10,211 nt of DNA from Clostridium sp. CAG:169 (GTDB lineage: Bacteria; Bacillota; Clostridia; Oscillospirales; Ruminococcaceae), in NCBI GenBank assembly GCA_000435195.1, contig FR880281.1:7947-18157 (forward strand), given 5' to 3'. Shown here piece after piece: positions 1-7,300 of this stretch. Numbering within the stretch: position 1 is the stretch's first letter; each line of letters begins with the position of its first letter. Position numbers and translations under genes: made by a program. The notes under the pieces were generated by a model that made no database searches, was not told the DNA's origin, and saw nothing but the letters and a program-made list of their open reading frames with translations.

Positions 1-643
1 CGCAGCCGCTGGCATCTGCTCCGGTGTCCAAAAAGCGGGCGTGCGCATCCACCTTATCCGGCACACCAAACAGGATGATGGCAGGATACAGGCAGTAGAT
101 TCCAAGGTCCATCAGACCGCCGGTTGCCATCTTCGGGTTAAAGATGTTTGGGACCTCTCCCCGCAGATATGCCGGATATTTGGAGGAATACTGGGAAAAG
201 TCGAATCTTGCCAGATGCACTCTGCCCAACCGCTCGACCGCACCTTTGAGCACCTGCATCTGCGGCAGGTAGACCCCAATCAAAGCCTCCAGGTAAATCA
301 GCTGTTTTTGCTGTGCCAGCTGCTGCAATTCTTCCAGCTGTTCCGGCTCCACCGTGATAGGCTTTTCACAGATGACGTGCTTGCCGTTCTGTAAAAACAG
401 TTTGCTCTGCTCATAGTGCAGGCTGTTTGGGCTGGCGATGTACACCGCGTCGATTGTATCGTCCTGTGCCATCTGCTCCAAATCGGTGTAGACCTTCTGC
501 GCTCCCCATTCTCTGGCAAACAGCTCTCCCCGTTCTCTGCCACGGGAATAACAGGCAACGTATTCCACCTCCGGCACCTCCTTGGCGCCTCGCAAAAACT
601 CACCGACAATCCAACCGGTCCCAACTGTTGCGAATCGGATCAT
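1..643 (-). CDS. Gfo/Idh/MocA family NAD(P)-dependent oxidoreductase, partial (C-terminus off the left edge)
   Basis: Cytoplasmic NAD(P)-dependent dehydrogenase of the glucose-fructose oxidoreductase/inositol dehydrogenase type; the substrate, probably a sugar or cyclitol, cannot be told from sequence. The window holds 214 codons of a family usually about 320-350 residues long. The N-terminus is a Rossmann fold with nucleotide-binding motif VGTGWI (residues 7-12), then a strand ending in YIASPN (68-73) and the family signature CEKP (92-95) with the conserved lysine K94. The C-terminal alpha/beta domain begins after about residue 120 and includes GGLMDLGIY (175-183), the usual substrate-site segment; the residue four after D179 is Tyr183, as in many GFOR-like members. 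The ATG at 643 has AGGAGG at 652-657, 8 bases upstream. It has its own promoter (701-729) and is separated from the upstream acyltransferase operon by a terminator, so it is transcribed independently, perhaps with genes beyond the left edge. No frameshift is seen. Confidence 0.93.
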   Translation of the reverse strand, partial: MIRFATVGTGWIVGEFLRGAKEVPEVEYVACYSRGRERGELFAREWGAQKVYTDLEQMAQDDTIDAVYIASPNSLHYEQSKLFLQNGKHVICEKPITVEPEQLEELQQLAQQKQLIYLEALIGVYLPQMQVLKGAVERLGRVHLARFDFSQYSSKYPAYLRGEVPNIFNPKMATGGLMDLGIYCLYPAIILFGVPDKVDAHARFLDTGADASGC

Positions 644-700
644 ATCTTTTTCCTCCTGTCTATTTTTTATCTCCACATGACTACCAGATATTGTATTTTT

Positions 701-729
701 ATTATAGCATGATGAAGACCCAATCACAA
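701..729 (-). promoter_or_regulatory. sigma-A type promoter of the oxidoreductase gene
   Basis: On the minus strand TTGTGA (724-729) is followed after exactly 17 bases by a perfect TATAAT (701-706). The predicted start of transcription is near 694, giving a leader of about 50 bases before the ATG at 643. It is the only good match in the gap 644-835. Confidence 0.7.
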
Positions 730-793
730 GATATGCACCGATGTTATCTTTTAGACAAAGAAGTCCAAATGTTGTATTTTCAGACAAAACGAC

Positions 794-827
794 AAAAAAG
801 ACAGCCTGAAAACACAGGCTGTCTTTT
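794..827 (-). terminator. intrinsic terminator of the MBOAT-DHHW operon
   Basis: A perfect 13-bp stem (796-808 with 815-827) closes a 6-base loop. Read on the minus strand, the GC-rich part GACAGCCTG/CAGGCTGTC is followed by a run of six Ts. It lies 9 bases past the DHHW gene stop codon at 836-838 and insulates the oxidoreductase promoter from read-through. Confidence 0.9.
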
Positions 828-835
828 AAGGTCAG

Positions 836-2080
836 TTAAAACTTCAGTTTGGCAAGGTCGGACGCACCCGAAACATAGGTGGAGAAATTGTACATCACAA
901 AGATGTCGTCAAACTCCTCCTGCATCAGCTCCTTGGTGCTTTTTGCCATATACCGCAGGTCGACTACAATGATTTCATCATAGTTGTAGGTCAGATACGG
1001 GATCATGCTGTTGGCATAGGAATCCTTGAACAACAGCAGGCGGCTGGTTTTGCCCTCCTGGTGGTTCAGGTTGTGGTTGCTTTTGATTTTGACATAGCCG
1101 CTGTTTCCCCACATAAAGGCAGCGTACTTGTCCCGCACCTCAAATTTGCGCTGGTCCATCATGCCGTCTACCCGCAGCAGCTCCAAGCCGTCCTCCTGTA
1201 CCACTTCACCCAGCTGTGCCAGCTGCTTGTCCTGCTGCAAATTGGCAACAAAGGCAAACTCGTCCACGTCCACATCATACCAGGTGATGGTGTCCGCCGG
1301 CTGAGATGGGCGCTTAGCTTTGGAATAGAAGGTTCCGTAAAAATCCTCCACCTTGTTTTCTTTCAGTTCCTCCAGCGAAACCGGCGTCAAGCCCTTCTGC
1401 TCGCAGTAGGCAACATAGGCATAATAGGCACCCAGGGTGGTCCAGTGGTGGTCGGTTCGGTAGTAGATATACTCATCCTTGTGCTGCGAAAGTGCATCGG
1501 AAAAGTCCACAATCTCCAGCTGGTCGTCCACTTCACGCAGCGTCTGGTAAATCTGCTGGGTATACGCCTGCTGGTCGGCTCCCGGAAATCCGGTCGGAAC
1601 CTCATCCTCCAAAATCGCATAGGAGTTTGGCACCAGCGAGAAGGTGATTGGCTGGTCGTACATCTGAAGGAAGGAGGAAACCATTCCGTTGGAGCGGTCC
1701 AGCGAGGTCTGTTTGACGATGTTGGTGCCGGCATTGGCTGGGTAGTTTTGGTCCTCCACGATTTCCAGCTTTTCCATCAGGTAATGGTCGTCGCCGTAGG
1801 TGACCCCGTGGCTTTCGATTCTGCCCAGACCCATATCGGCAACTGCTTTCATGCTAATCCAGTTGTCCCTGCCTAAAAACTGCTCATTGATATATTTGAC
1901 ATACTTGCTGCCAAAACTGCCGTCCACAAAGCTGCTCCAGGAAAAGGCGGGCTTTTGTGCCAGCGAGGTGTTCTCAAATTCTGAAAAAGCGCGGTCGCTG
2001 TTGAAGACGTCCACCAGAAAAAAGACGCTGATAAAAAGAGCAAACAGGACAGCGATTGGATACTGCAATATCTTTTTCAT
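836..2080 (-). CDS. DHHW-family (AlgJ/AlgX-like) partner protein of an O-acyltransferase
   Basis: A 414-residue exported or membrane-anchored protein of the DHHW family, relatives of the SGNH-hydrolase-like alginate acetylation proteins AlgJ/AlgX. One hydrophobic segment (about residues 7-25) follows MKK, so the rest should lie outside the membrane. The name motif TDHHW is at 209-213; by analogy with TDTHW of AlgX, D210 and H212 are the likely Asp/His of the catalytic set, and S354 in LLLFKDSYANS (348-358) the likely nucleophile. This residue mapping is inference. In such pairs the MBOAT protein passes acyl groups across the membrane and the SGNH-like protein moves them to the glycan, which suggests surface-polysaccharide or wall acetylation here; the glycan is unknown. 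The ATG at 2080 has AGGAGG at 2088-2093, which overlaps the stop codon (2093-2095) of the upstream acyltransferase, so the two are translationally coupled. An intrinsic terminator follows. Confidence 0.92.
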   Translation of the reverse strand: MKKILQYPIAVLFALFISVFFLVDVFNSDRAFSEFENTSLAQKPAFSWSSFVDGSFGSKYVKYINEQFLGRDNWISMKAVADMGLGRIESHGVTYGDDHYLMEKLEIVEDQNYPANAGTNIVKQTSLDRSNGMVSSFLQMYDQPITFSLVPNSYAILEDEVPTGFPGADQQAYTQQIYQTLREVDDQLEIVDFSDALSQHKDEYIYYRTDHHWTTLGAYYAYVAYCEQKGLTPVSLEELKENKVEDFYGTFYSKAKRPSQPADTITWYDVDVDEFAFVANLQQDKQLAQLGEVVQEDGLELLRVDGMMDQRKFEVRDKYAAFMWGNSGYVKIKSNHNLNHQEGKTSRLLLFKDSYANSMIPYLTYNYDEIIVVDLRYMAKSTKELMQEEFDDIFVMYNFSTYVSGASDLAKLKF

Positions 2081-2092
2081 CTGCTATCCTCC

Positions 2093-3478
2093 TTAAAAGT
2101 TAAAGTACAAAAATGGGCTGTAGGTGGAATCGACCATAAAGGAGATGGACACCAGCAGTACCCCTGCCAAAAAGACGGTGCGAACCACCTTGTTTTTGCC
2201 GACCGTCTGCGCTGCAATCTTGAAAAACGGTGTAGATGCCAAAATGCACAGCAGGAACATCACTGCGTAATCCCGCAGATAATACAGCCAGTCGATGCCG
2301 CCCTTGAGGGAGAACAGTCGTCCAAACAGCTCGCCCAAAGTGGACAAATCAGAAATAGCAAACAGCGCCCACCCCAGCATGACCAGGAAAATCAGGTAGA
2401 TGTGCGACAGCACCCTGCTTTTTTCCAGATGCTTGAGCAGAAAGCTTTTCTCAATCATCAGAAGAACAAAGAAGTACAGTCCCCAGAAGATGAAGTTCCA
2501 TGCGGCGCCATGCCAGAAGCCGGTCAAAAACCATACCACAAAGATATTAAAAAACTGTCTGCTGCGCTTGACACGGTTGCCACCCAGCGGGATGTAAACA
2601 TAATCGCGGAACCAGGAGCTGAGGGTGATGTGCCAACGCCGCCAGAATTCGGTGATGCTTTTGGAGATGTAAGGGTAGTTAAAGTTCTGTGGGAAATAGA
2701 AGCCCAGCATTCTGCCCAGACCAATCGCCATCAGCGAATAGCCGCTGAAGTCAAAATAAATCTGGAAGGTGTAAGCCAGCAAGCCCATCCACGCCAAAGG
2801 GGTGGAAACGTTGGTAAAGCCCAGGGTCTGTACCTCGGTCCAAAGTGCGCCAACGGTGTCCGCCAGCAAAATCTTGCTGCCCAATCCCATGATGAACAGC
2901 CCAACACCTTCTTCCACCTGTGCCAGTGTGATGGTGCGGTGTTTCATCTCCTTGCTGATGTCGGGATACAGAACAATCGGTCCGGCAATCAGCTGCGGGA
3001 ACAGGACAACGAACGCACCAAAATCAATCAGATTGTGCTCCACCTTGATTTTTCGTCTGTATACATCAATGGTATACGCCAGAATCTGGAAGGTGTAGAA
3101 GCTGATGCCCAAAGGAAGATGGAATTCCGTCGAACTGAGCAGCGGCAAGCTGGTCCCGAACAGGGCATTGATGTTGCCCACAAAGAAGTTGGTATATTTA
3201 AAGAAGAGCAGGAAGCCCAAGGTGATGGCAAACGCCAGCCAAAAACAAATCCTGCGCAGCTGCGGGCGTTGGTCATAGCGCTCCATCAACAGTCCCGCAA
3301 CATAGTTGACCCCAATCGAAATCAACATCACTGGGAAAAACTTCGGTTCTCCCCAGGTATAAAAGAACAGGCTTGCCAAAAACAGCACCGTGTTCTTGAA
3401 TCGGAAAGGAACCAGATAATAAATCAAAAAGGTGATGGGAAGAAATCGGAACAAAAAGAGCAGGCTGCTGAAAACCAA
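2093..3478 (-). CDS. MBOAT family membrane-bound O-acyltransferase (AlgI/DltB-like)
   Basis: A polytopic membrane enzyme of 461 residues, the normal length for bacterial MBOAT proteins. It probably brings an acyl group, most often acetyl, from a cytoplasmic donor across the membrane for O-acylation of an exported glycan. About ten hydrophobic segments are visible. Family signatures are FQIYFDFSGYSLMAIGLGRM (238-257), EFWRRWHITLSSWFRDY (277-293) followed by VYIPLGGNR, and GFWHGAAWNFIFWGLYFF (320-337); H323 is the expected catalytic histidine, with H283 in the upstream conserved block. The start is TTG at 3478, giving the typical N-terminus MVFSSLLFLFRFLP; GGAGGT sits 7 bases upstream. A longer reading from TTG at 3538 is possible but has no matching ribosome site and adds an atypical 20-residue extension. 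It is first in a two-gene operon with the DHHW protein, from a promoter at 3553-3581. AlgI-like rather than DltB-like is favoured because the partner is DHHW and no dlt genes are present. Confidence 0.95.
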   Translation of the reverse strand: MVFSSLLFLFRFLPITFLIYYLVPFRFKNTVLFLASLFFYTWGEPKFFPVMLISIGVNYVAGLLMERYDQRPQLRRICFWLAFAITLGFLLFFKYTNFFVGNINALFGTSLPLLSSTEFHLPLGISFYTFQILAYTIDVYRRKIKVEHNLIDFGAFVVLFPQLIAGPIVLYPDISKEMKHRTITLAQVEEGVGLFIMGLGSKILLADTVGALWTEVQTLGFTNVSTPLAWMGLLAYTFQIYFDFSGYSLMAIGLGRMLGFYFPQNFNYPYISKSITEFWRRWHITLSSWFRDYVYIPLGGNRVKRSRQFFNIFVVWFLTGFWHGAAWNFIFWGLYFFVLLMIEKSFLLKHLEKSRVLSHIYLIFLVMLGWALFAISDLSTLGELFGRLFSLKGGIDWLYYLRDYAVMFLLCILASTPFFKIAAQTVGKNKVVRTVFLAGVLLVSISFMVDSTYSPFLYFNF

Positions 3479-3485
3479 AATCTCT

Positions 3486-3491
3486 ACCTCC
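3486..3491 (-). promoter_or_regulatory. ribosome binding site that decides the TTG start of the MBOAT gene
   Basis: GGAGGT on the minus strand, 7 bases before TTG at 3476-3478. There is no in-frame ATG near the N-terminus (the first internal Met is about residue 51, beyond the first membrane segment), so this site fixes the start. Confidence 0.8.
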
Positions 3492-3552
3492 AAACAAATT
3501 TGTATTTTTATAAAAGGCAAAGTCCCAAATCGGGACAAAAGCGCCTCCCATT

Positions 3553-3581
3553 AAATTAACAGATTTTGCGCCAAATATCAA
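3553..3581 (-). promoter_or_regulatory. promoter of the MBOAT-DHHW operon
   Basis: On the minus strand TTGATA (3576-3581) is separated by 17 bases from TAATTT (3553-3558), which is preceded by TGT, making an extended -10 element. Transcription would start near 3546, with a leader of about 65-70 bases. The leader contains a short perfect hairpin, GTCCC/GGGAC (3522-3536). The rest of the gap 3582-3714 shows nothing else I can support. Confidence 0.5.
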
Positions 3582-3714
3582 GTCGTTTTTTTGTTCCTGC
3601 ACACTTTTTCTGTTGACGCATCCTCTCTTTATCAATAGTGTCTTTTACGACAGGTTTTATTCCCACCTCTTTCTATTTTAGGAAAATAAATCTTTTTCAC
3701 TTTATCCATCACCG

Positions 3715-3751
3715 AAAAAAAAGCCTCCTGCGACTGTTCGCCGCAGAAGGC
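3715..3751 (-). terminator. intrinsic terminator of the DUF4358 lipoprotein gene
   Basis: On the minus strand a 10-bp stem with one mismatch (3742-3751 with 3723-3732), closing a 9-base loop, is followed by eight Ts (3715-3722). It begins 8 bases after the lipoprotein stop codon. Confidence 0.9.
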
Positions 3752-3758
3752 AAAAAGG

Positions 3759-4400
3759 CTATTGAAAGTATCCGTCGATAATCTGTTCGGCTCGCTGCAT
3801 CTCACGGTCATACCCTTTCGTGGAATCTCCAGCAATCACCAGAAACAGGTAGTTGCCCTTTTCAATGATTTTTCCTGCCTGTGCCTTGTCATACTGATCC
3901 GGCAGATATTCCTTAAAGTTTTCGACCACCGTTTCCTTGCGTTTTTCCAGAGCAGAGCGCACTGCATCTACCCTGCCCTCCTTCACCTTGACACCAATGA
4001 TGTGGTCTGCCGAGGTGTTCACCGAGGAATATTCTCCATAATACTCCTCGATGTCGGAAGGATTCAGTCCAAAGACCTCCTGAAGGCTTGCCTGGTCCAT
4101 CTTCTGCGGCATGGTGATGCCAAGGGTTTCTCCCAGCTCCATGATGACATCCTGGATTCGGCTGCCGGCTGCCATCAGCATACCCTGTTCATTTTCCATC
4201 ATCTTTTTGGCAGCATTGGCTCCGTCATCCAGCAGATCCTTTGCTCCTTTTGCGGCATCTTTTCCTGCCTGCTTACCCTGCTGCACCACGTTCGGGCGGT
4301 TGTCGTTTGTGTCGGTCGCTCGTTTCTCACCACAGCCGGTCAAGAGCAAGGCAGCCACCAGCCCTGCGGTCAAAGCAGCTTCGGTCATTTTCTTCATCAT
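3759..4400 (-). CDS. DUF4358 domain lipoprotein
   Basis: A 213-residue putative membrane lipoprotein of unknown function. A short signal peptide (KK, then hydrophobic residues 8-20) ends in the lipobox LLTGC, so Cys23 would be lipidated and the protein held on the outer face of the cell membrane. Residues 24-70 are a polar Gly/Ala/Lys/Asp-rich linker. Residues of about 75-210 match my memory of DUF4358: an ELGETLG start, then DIEEYYGEYSSVNTSADHII, a KVKEGRVDAVRSALEKR segment and GNYLFLVIAGDS near the end. Two adjacent ATGs are possible: 4400 lies only 3 bases from the GAGGG site (4404-4408), 4397 lies 6 bases away and may be the real start; the product differs by one Met. It has its own terminator, and no clear promoter was found in 4401-4535, so it may be read from the flavin reductase promoter upstream. 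Confidence 0.85.
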   Translation of the reverse strand: MMKKMTEAALTAGLVAALLLTGCGEKRATDTNDNRPNVVQQGKQAGKDAAKGAKDLLDDGANAAKKMMENEQGMLMAAGSRIQDVIMELGETLGITMPQKMDQASLQEVFGLNPSDIEEYYGEYSSVNTSADHIIGVKVKEGRVDAVRSALEKRKETVVENFKEYLPDQYDKAQAGKIIEKGNYLFLVIAGDSTKGYDREMQRAEQIIDGYFQ

Positions 4401-4432
4401 ATTCCCTCACTTTTGTGGTTTTTCAGTTCCAA

Positions 4433-4469
4433 GCGCTGCATCATACAGCGCAGCATTAGTGTATGCTGC
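4433..4469 (-). other. two overlapping hairpins in the lipoprotein leader
   Basis: GCGCTG/CAGCGC (4433-4451, loop of 7) and GCAGCAT/ATGCTGC (4450-4469, loop of 6) are both perfect and share bases 4450-4451, so the two full stems cannot form at once. They lie 30-70 bases upstream of the lipoprotein start and lack a U tract, so they are not ordinary terminators. Function unknown. Confidence 0.4.
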
Positions 4470-4535
4470 AAAGAGCGGGAATATGTTTTTCTTTTTTAAA
4501 AATTTCTGAGAAACAAGGTAGATTTTGTCAAAAGC

Positions 4536-5096
4536 CTACTTGAGGGTCATACCGTCCTTGAAGGCATTTCCGACCTTTTCGCCCAGAACCAGATAGGTGC
4601 TGTTGACCGGGTCAAAGGTAATCGGCTGCCATTTCTGCGGGTCGATTTTGCCATTCTCCGACAAAACCTCCTCTTTTGCGCTGACGTTGACGATTTCGCC
4701 CACCAGACGTCCGGTTTCTTCATCGTAGCTGACCAGACGGCAGTCAAGAGTCATTGGAAGCTCGTCGATGACCGGTGCATCCACAAACTCGGATGGAGTG
4801 GTATGGAAACCGGCTTTCTCCATCTTGTTTGGCTCGTTGTTGCCCGAAACCACACCGACATAGTCGCAGGCGACCACATGGGCAGCATCCGCCATGCTGA
4901 CAGTGAAGGCTTTGCGGGCAAGGATGTTTTGGGTCGTCTTATGTCCGGCGCTGACGCAGATGGAGATGTGGTTGCTTTGGCTGATGGCTCCCCATGCAGC
5001 ATTCATCGCATCGGCAGTTTTGTCCTCATTATAGGTAGCAATAATCAGGACCGGCATTGGATACAGCCAGGATTTTGGACCAAAATTCTTTCTCAT
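4536..5096 (-). CDS. flavin reductase-like, FMN-binding split-barrel protein (flavoredoxin type)
   Basis: A cytoplasmic 186-residue protein of the flavin reductase-like/flavoredoxin family, normal in length. Such proteins bind FMN in a split beta-barrel and pass electrons from NAD(P)H or other carriers; the partner here is unknown. Supporting segments are the N-terminal MRKNFGPKSWLYPMPVLIIATYN..., the MNAAWGAISQSNHISICVS strand region (31-49) that usually contacts the flavin, HKTTQNILARKAFTVSM (52-68), and a final NSTYLVLGEKVGNAFKDG segment. The ATG at 5096 has GGGAGG at 5106-5111, 9 bases upstream. A strong promoter at 5195-5223 drives it, divergent from the PucR gene. No convincing terminator separates it from the lipoprotein gene (136 bases apart), so read-through is possible. 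Divergent placement next to a regulator suggests, but does not show, control by PucR. Confidence 0.9.
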   Translation of the reverse strand: MRKNFGPKSWLYPMPVLIIATYNEDKTADAMNAAWGAISQSNHISICVSAGHKTTQNILARKAFTVSMADAAHVVACDYVGVVSGNNEPNKMEKAGFHTTPSEFVDAPVIDELPMTLDCRLVSYDEETGRLVGEIVNVSAKEEVLSENGKIDPQKWQPITFDPVNSTYLVLGEKVGNAFKDGMTLK

Positions 5097-5194
5097 AGCA
5101 AATTTCCTCCCTAAAGATTATTTTGGTAGTGGATAAGCAGAACCCTTTGTTCCTCTATATCCGTTACGCTGTTTTCTCTGATGGTATTATCTTC

Positions 5195-5223
5195 ATTTTA
5201 AATCCAACTTCCGTTCCTGTCAA
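5195..5223 (-). promoter_or_regulatory. strong sigma-A promoter of the flavin reductase-like gene
   Basis: On the minus strand a perfect TTGACA (5218-5223) is 17 bases from TAAAAT (5195-5200). The leader would be about 90 bases. Just upstream of the -35, TTTGT/ACAAA (5231-5248) forms a short inverted repeat that could be an operator; that part is weak. Confidence 0.75.
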
Positions 5224-5326
5224 CCGCATCTTTGTTGATTCTGACAAAAGAAAATCCATTTCGTACAGAGTATAGGCAAGAATTTCGCTTGTTTTGTAAA
5301 ATATAACAGTTTTTTTCTTTTAGATA

Positions 5327-5355
5327 TGTACTTTTCAAATAGTTTCGTGTATAAT
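5327..5355 (+). promoter_or_regulatory. putative promoter of the PucR-family gene
   Basis: A perfect TATAAT is at 5350-5355. The -35 region at 17 bases spacing (5327-5332, TGTACT) is poor, which would fit an activator-dependent or autoregulated promoter. The leader would be about 48 bases to the ATG at 5410. With the opposite promoter at 5195-5223 this explains the 313-base gap 5097-5409; nothing else is evident there. Confidence 0.5.
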
Positions 5356-5409
5356 GATGGTATCAAATTGTTTCTCAGATTATCCGGTTTATATGGAGAG
5401 GTGTTTTTT

Positions 5410-6996
5410 ATGGCATTGACCGTAGGTGAAATCTTAAATATGGAAGAGTTCCGGGAATACCGTGTACTTTGCGGCAAGCGCGGTCTGGCGCAGGAAGTAT
5501 CCAATGTGACCGTTATGGATACTCCCAACCCGCAGGAATGGACCCGTCCCGGGGAGCTGGTGGTCAGCTCCGGCTTCATCCTTCAGCAAAATGTTCCCGA
5601 TTTAGTATCCTTTGTCCGCAAGCTGGCACAGACCGAAGCTTGTGCCCTCTTTTTAAAGCTGGGCGCTTATCTGCCACAGCTGAGCGATGAGGTCATCGCT
5701 GCTGCCAACGAAATGGCATTTCCAATCGTCAGTATGCCGGTCAACTGTGCGATTGCCGACATCATCAACCCCATTCTCAAAAAGCTGATTGACGTGCAGT
5801 CCTCTGCAATTCGTCTGTCCGAAAATATTAGCACTTCCTTTATCAATACCGTTATCAATGGCGGTGGCATCTCGGACATCGTCAACACCATTTCTACCTT
5901 GCTCAATCAAAATATTGCCTTTTATGACGTCGCCTTCAATAAAATCTATCCTTCCAAAAATGCTTCCCTGTGCGAGGATTTTAAGGACAGCTTCTCTTTG
6001 CTCTATCCCCATCTGCGGGTCACCCTGGAGGATAAGGACTACGGATTCATCGTCATTATTGATGACAAGCGTCAGGAACTGAGCGACTATGAAACGATGA
6101 TTCTCAGCCATGCTTCCACTGCCTTAAAGCTGATTGCGCAGAAATACATCTCCAATATGGAGATTGAATCCCGTTACCGCGACGGCTTTGTTCAGGACAT
6201 CGTCCTTAACAACATCAAAAGCTTGCAGGAGGTCATCAAACGCGGCAAAATCTATGGCTGGGACCTCAGTGAAAAATATTATACCACCGTTATTGTTGAC
6301 ATCGACGATTTTAAAATTCAGTACCTCAACATCCGCAACAAAAAGGACAGCGAAGATATTGAAAAGCACAACGATGAGATATTCGATTATTCGCTCAAGC
6401 ATTTCCGCAAATTCTTCAAAAGCGTACTGTATACAAAGTTTACCGACAGCACCGCTTTCATCATCAAGCACGACAAGCCGGATGACGTCATCACCGAGCG
6501 TCTGATTGCCTGCTGCAACAGTCTGCGGGAGGAACTGCGCACCCAGTACAATTTCACCGTCACCATCGGTGTCTCCGAAGCCAAAGATACCATCATGGGC
6601 TGCCATCTCGCCTATCAAGAGGCACAAAAAGCGGTCAAAATCAGCCGCCTGATTTACAAACGCGACAATGTCATGGTCTATACCGAGCTTGGTATCTATA
6701 AATTCCTGGACGGTATCAAGGATAACGCCAGCGTTCGGGAGTTTTATAAGGAGTACATCGACAAGATTTGCCGCCACGATGAGCTGCACAACACCGACTT
6801 TATGGAAACGCTCATCAACATCGTGCAGAACGGCTGGAACCTCAAGCTGGCTTCGGACACCATGTACCTGCATTACAATACCATCAAGTACCGCTATAAG
6901 AAGATTGAGGAAATCTCGGGACTGAACCTCGACCGCACCGAAGAAAAGCTGAGCATGGAGCTTGCTGTCAAAATCTACTTGATGAACCACATCTAA
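5410..6996 (+). CDS. PucR family transcriptional regulator
   Basis: A 528-residue DNA-binding regulator with the usual PucR arrangement. Residues 1-125 are the PucR N-terminal domain (MALTVGEILNMEEF..., VVSSGFIL at 51-58, LFLKLGAYLPQL at 80-91). About 245-400 is the GGDEF-like central domain (YYTTVIVDIDDF, FTVTIGVS, AYQEAQKAVKISR). Residues 465-528 are the PucR-type helix-turn-helix, with NGWNLKLASDTMYLHYNTIKYR at 474-495 and the conserved IEEISGLNLDRTEEKLSMELAVKIY. The family controls purine catabolism, amino acid or other inducer-dependent genes; none of those genes is next to it here, so the target is open. The ATG at 5410 has GAGAGG 8 bases upstream; an in-frame ATG at 5326 lies upstream of the TATAAT and is not used under this model. 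The C-terminus is complete, although a repeat element begins on the base after the stop codon. No intrinsic terminator of its own is seen before 7541. Confidence 0.95.
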   Translation: MALTVGEILNMEEFREYRVLCGKRGLAQEVSNVTVMDTPNPQEWTRPGELVVSSGFILQQNVPDLVSFVRKLAQTEACALFLKLGAYLPQLSDEVIAAANEMAFPIVSMPVNCAIADIINPILKKLIDVQSSAIRLSENISTSFINTVINGGGISDIVNTISTLLNQNIAFYDVAFNKIYPSKNASLCEDFKDSFSLLYPHLRVTLEDKDYGFIVIIDDKRQELSDYETMILSHASTALKLIAQKYISNMEIESRYRDGFVQDIVLNNIKSLQEVIKRGKIYGWDLSEKYYTTVIVDIDDFKIQYLNIRNKKDSEDIEKHNDEIFDYSLKHFRKFFKSVLYTKFTDSTAFIIKHDKPDDVITERLIACCNSLREELRTQYNFTVTIGVSEAKDTIMGCHLAYQEAQKAVKISRLIYKRDNVMVYTELGIYKFLDGIKDNASVREFYKEYIDKICRHDELHNTDFMETLINIVQNGWNLKLASDTMYLHYNTIKYRYKKIEEISGLNLDRTEEKLSMELAVKIYLMNHI

Positions 6997-7191
6997 CCAG
7001 CTTGAAGCTGGACACAGTTTCGCGCTTTGGCTTTATATAAAACAGCAGTTTCAGCACACGGCAATCGCTTTCGTTATCACACTCGCTCGACACTTTGAAA
7101 CCAACGTTTTCGTCCACCTGTTTTAAAAGGTGGTGGGTATCCAAAGGGCAAAGCCCTTGGTCGTACTCCGCAGAGTACGAAACACCTTATC
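6997..7191 (+). repeat. mosaic hairpin-rich intergenic repeat, copy A
   Basis: Starts with the palindrome CCAGCTT-G-AAGCTGG (6997-7011), directly after the PucR stop. A central module is followed by a CCACCT/AGGTGG hairpin (7114-7133), a CCAA(A)GGGC/GCCCTTGG hairpin (7141-7160), a perfect stem CGTACTC-CGCA-GAGTACG (7162-7179, extended by T7161-A7180) and the short shared tail CCTTATC (7185-7191). Bases 7000-7136 are identical to 7296-7432 in copy B. The spacer 7192-7291 is AT-rich, then holds a small CTGCC/GGCAG hairpin (7241-7254). I do not recognise the family. The strand given is the one supported by G-U pairs in copy B. Confidence 0.9.
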
Positions 7192-7282
7192 AAACAAAAT
7201 AAAATATAAAAATCGTTAGGGTCTGACTGCTGTTTCGATGCTGCCGCACGGCAGTGCGCTGGCTGCAAAGCAGACAGTTTCT

Positions 7283-7300
7283 ACCGGCTTGACCGGCTTG
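7283..7300 (+). repeat. 9-base tandem duplication at the start of copy B
   Basis: ACCGGCTTG occurs twice in a row (7283-7291 and 7292-7300); the second copy is the first half of the terminal palindrome of repeat B. It looks like a slippage or junction product at the repeat boundary. Confidence 0.75.

Noticed and set aside
1061..1876. Plus-strand open frame of 271 codons opposite the DHHW gene
   Set aside because: Shadow frame; the minus strand has the TDHHW motif, signal segment and coupled ribosome site.
2402..3559. Long plus-strand open frame of 385 codons opposite the MBOAT gene
   Set aside because: It is a shadow of a clear MBOAT gene, rich in Gln/Asn/Arg with no domain, and runs across the operon promoter.
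5326..5409. Upstream in-frame ATG extending the PucR protein by 28 residues
   Set aside because: That ATG precedes the TATAAT at 5350-5355, the added residues do not match the family, and the ATG at 5410 has a good ribosome site.
7141..7180. Hairpins of copy A as an intrinsic terminator for PucR
   Set aside because: The stems are stable but none is followed by a T tract on the plus strand; the first proper terminator is at 7541-7573.
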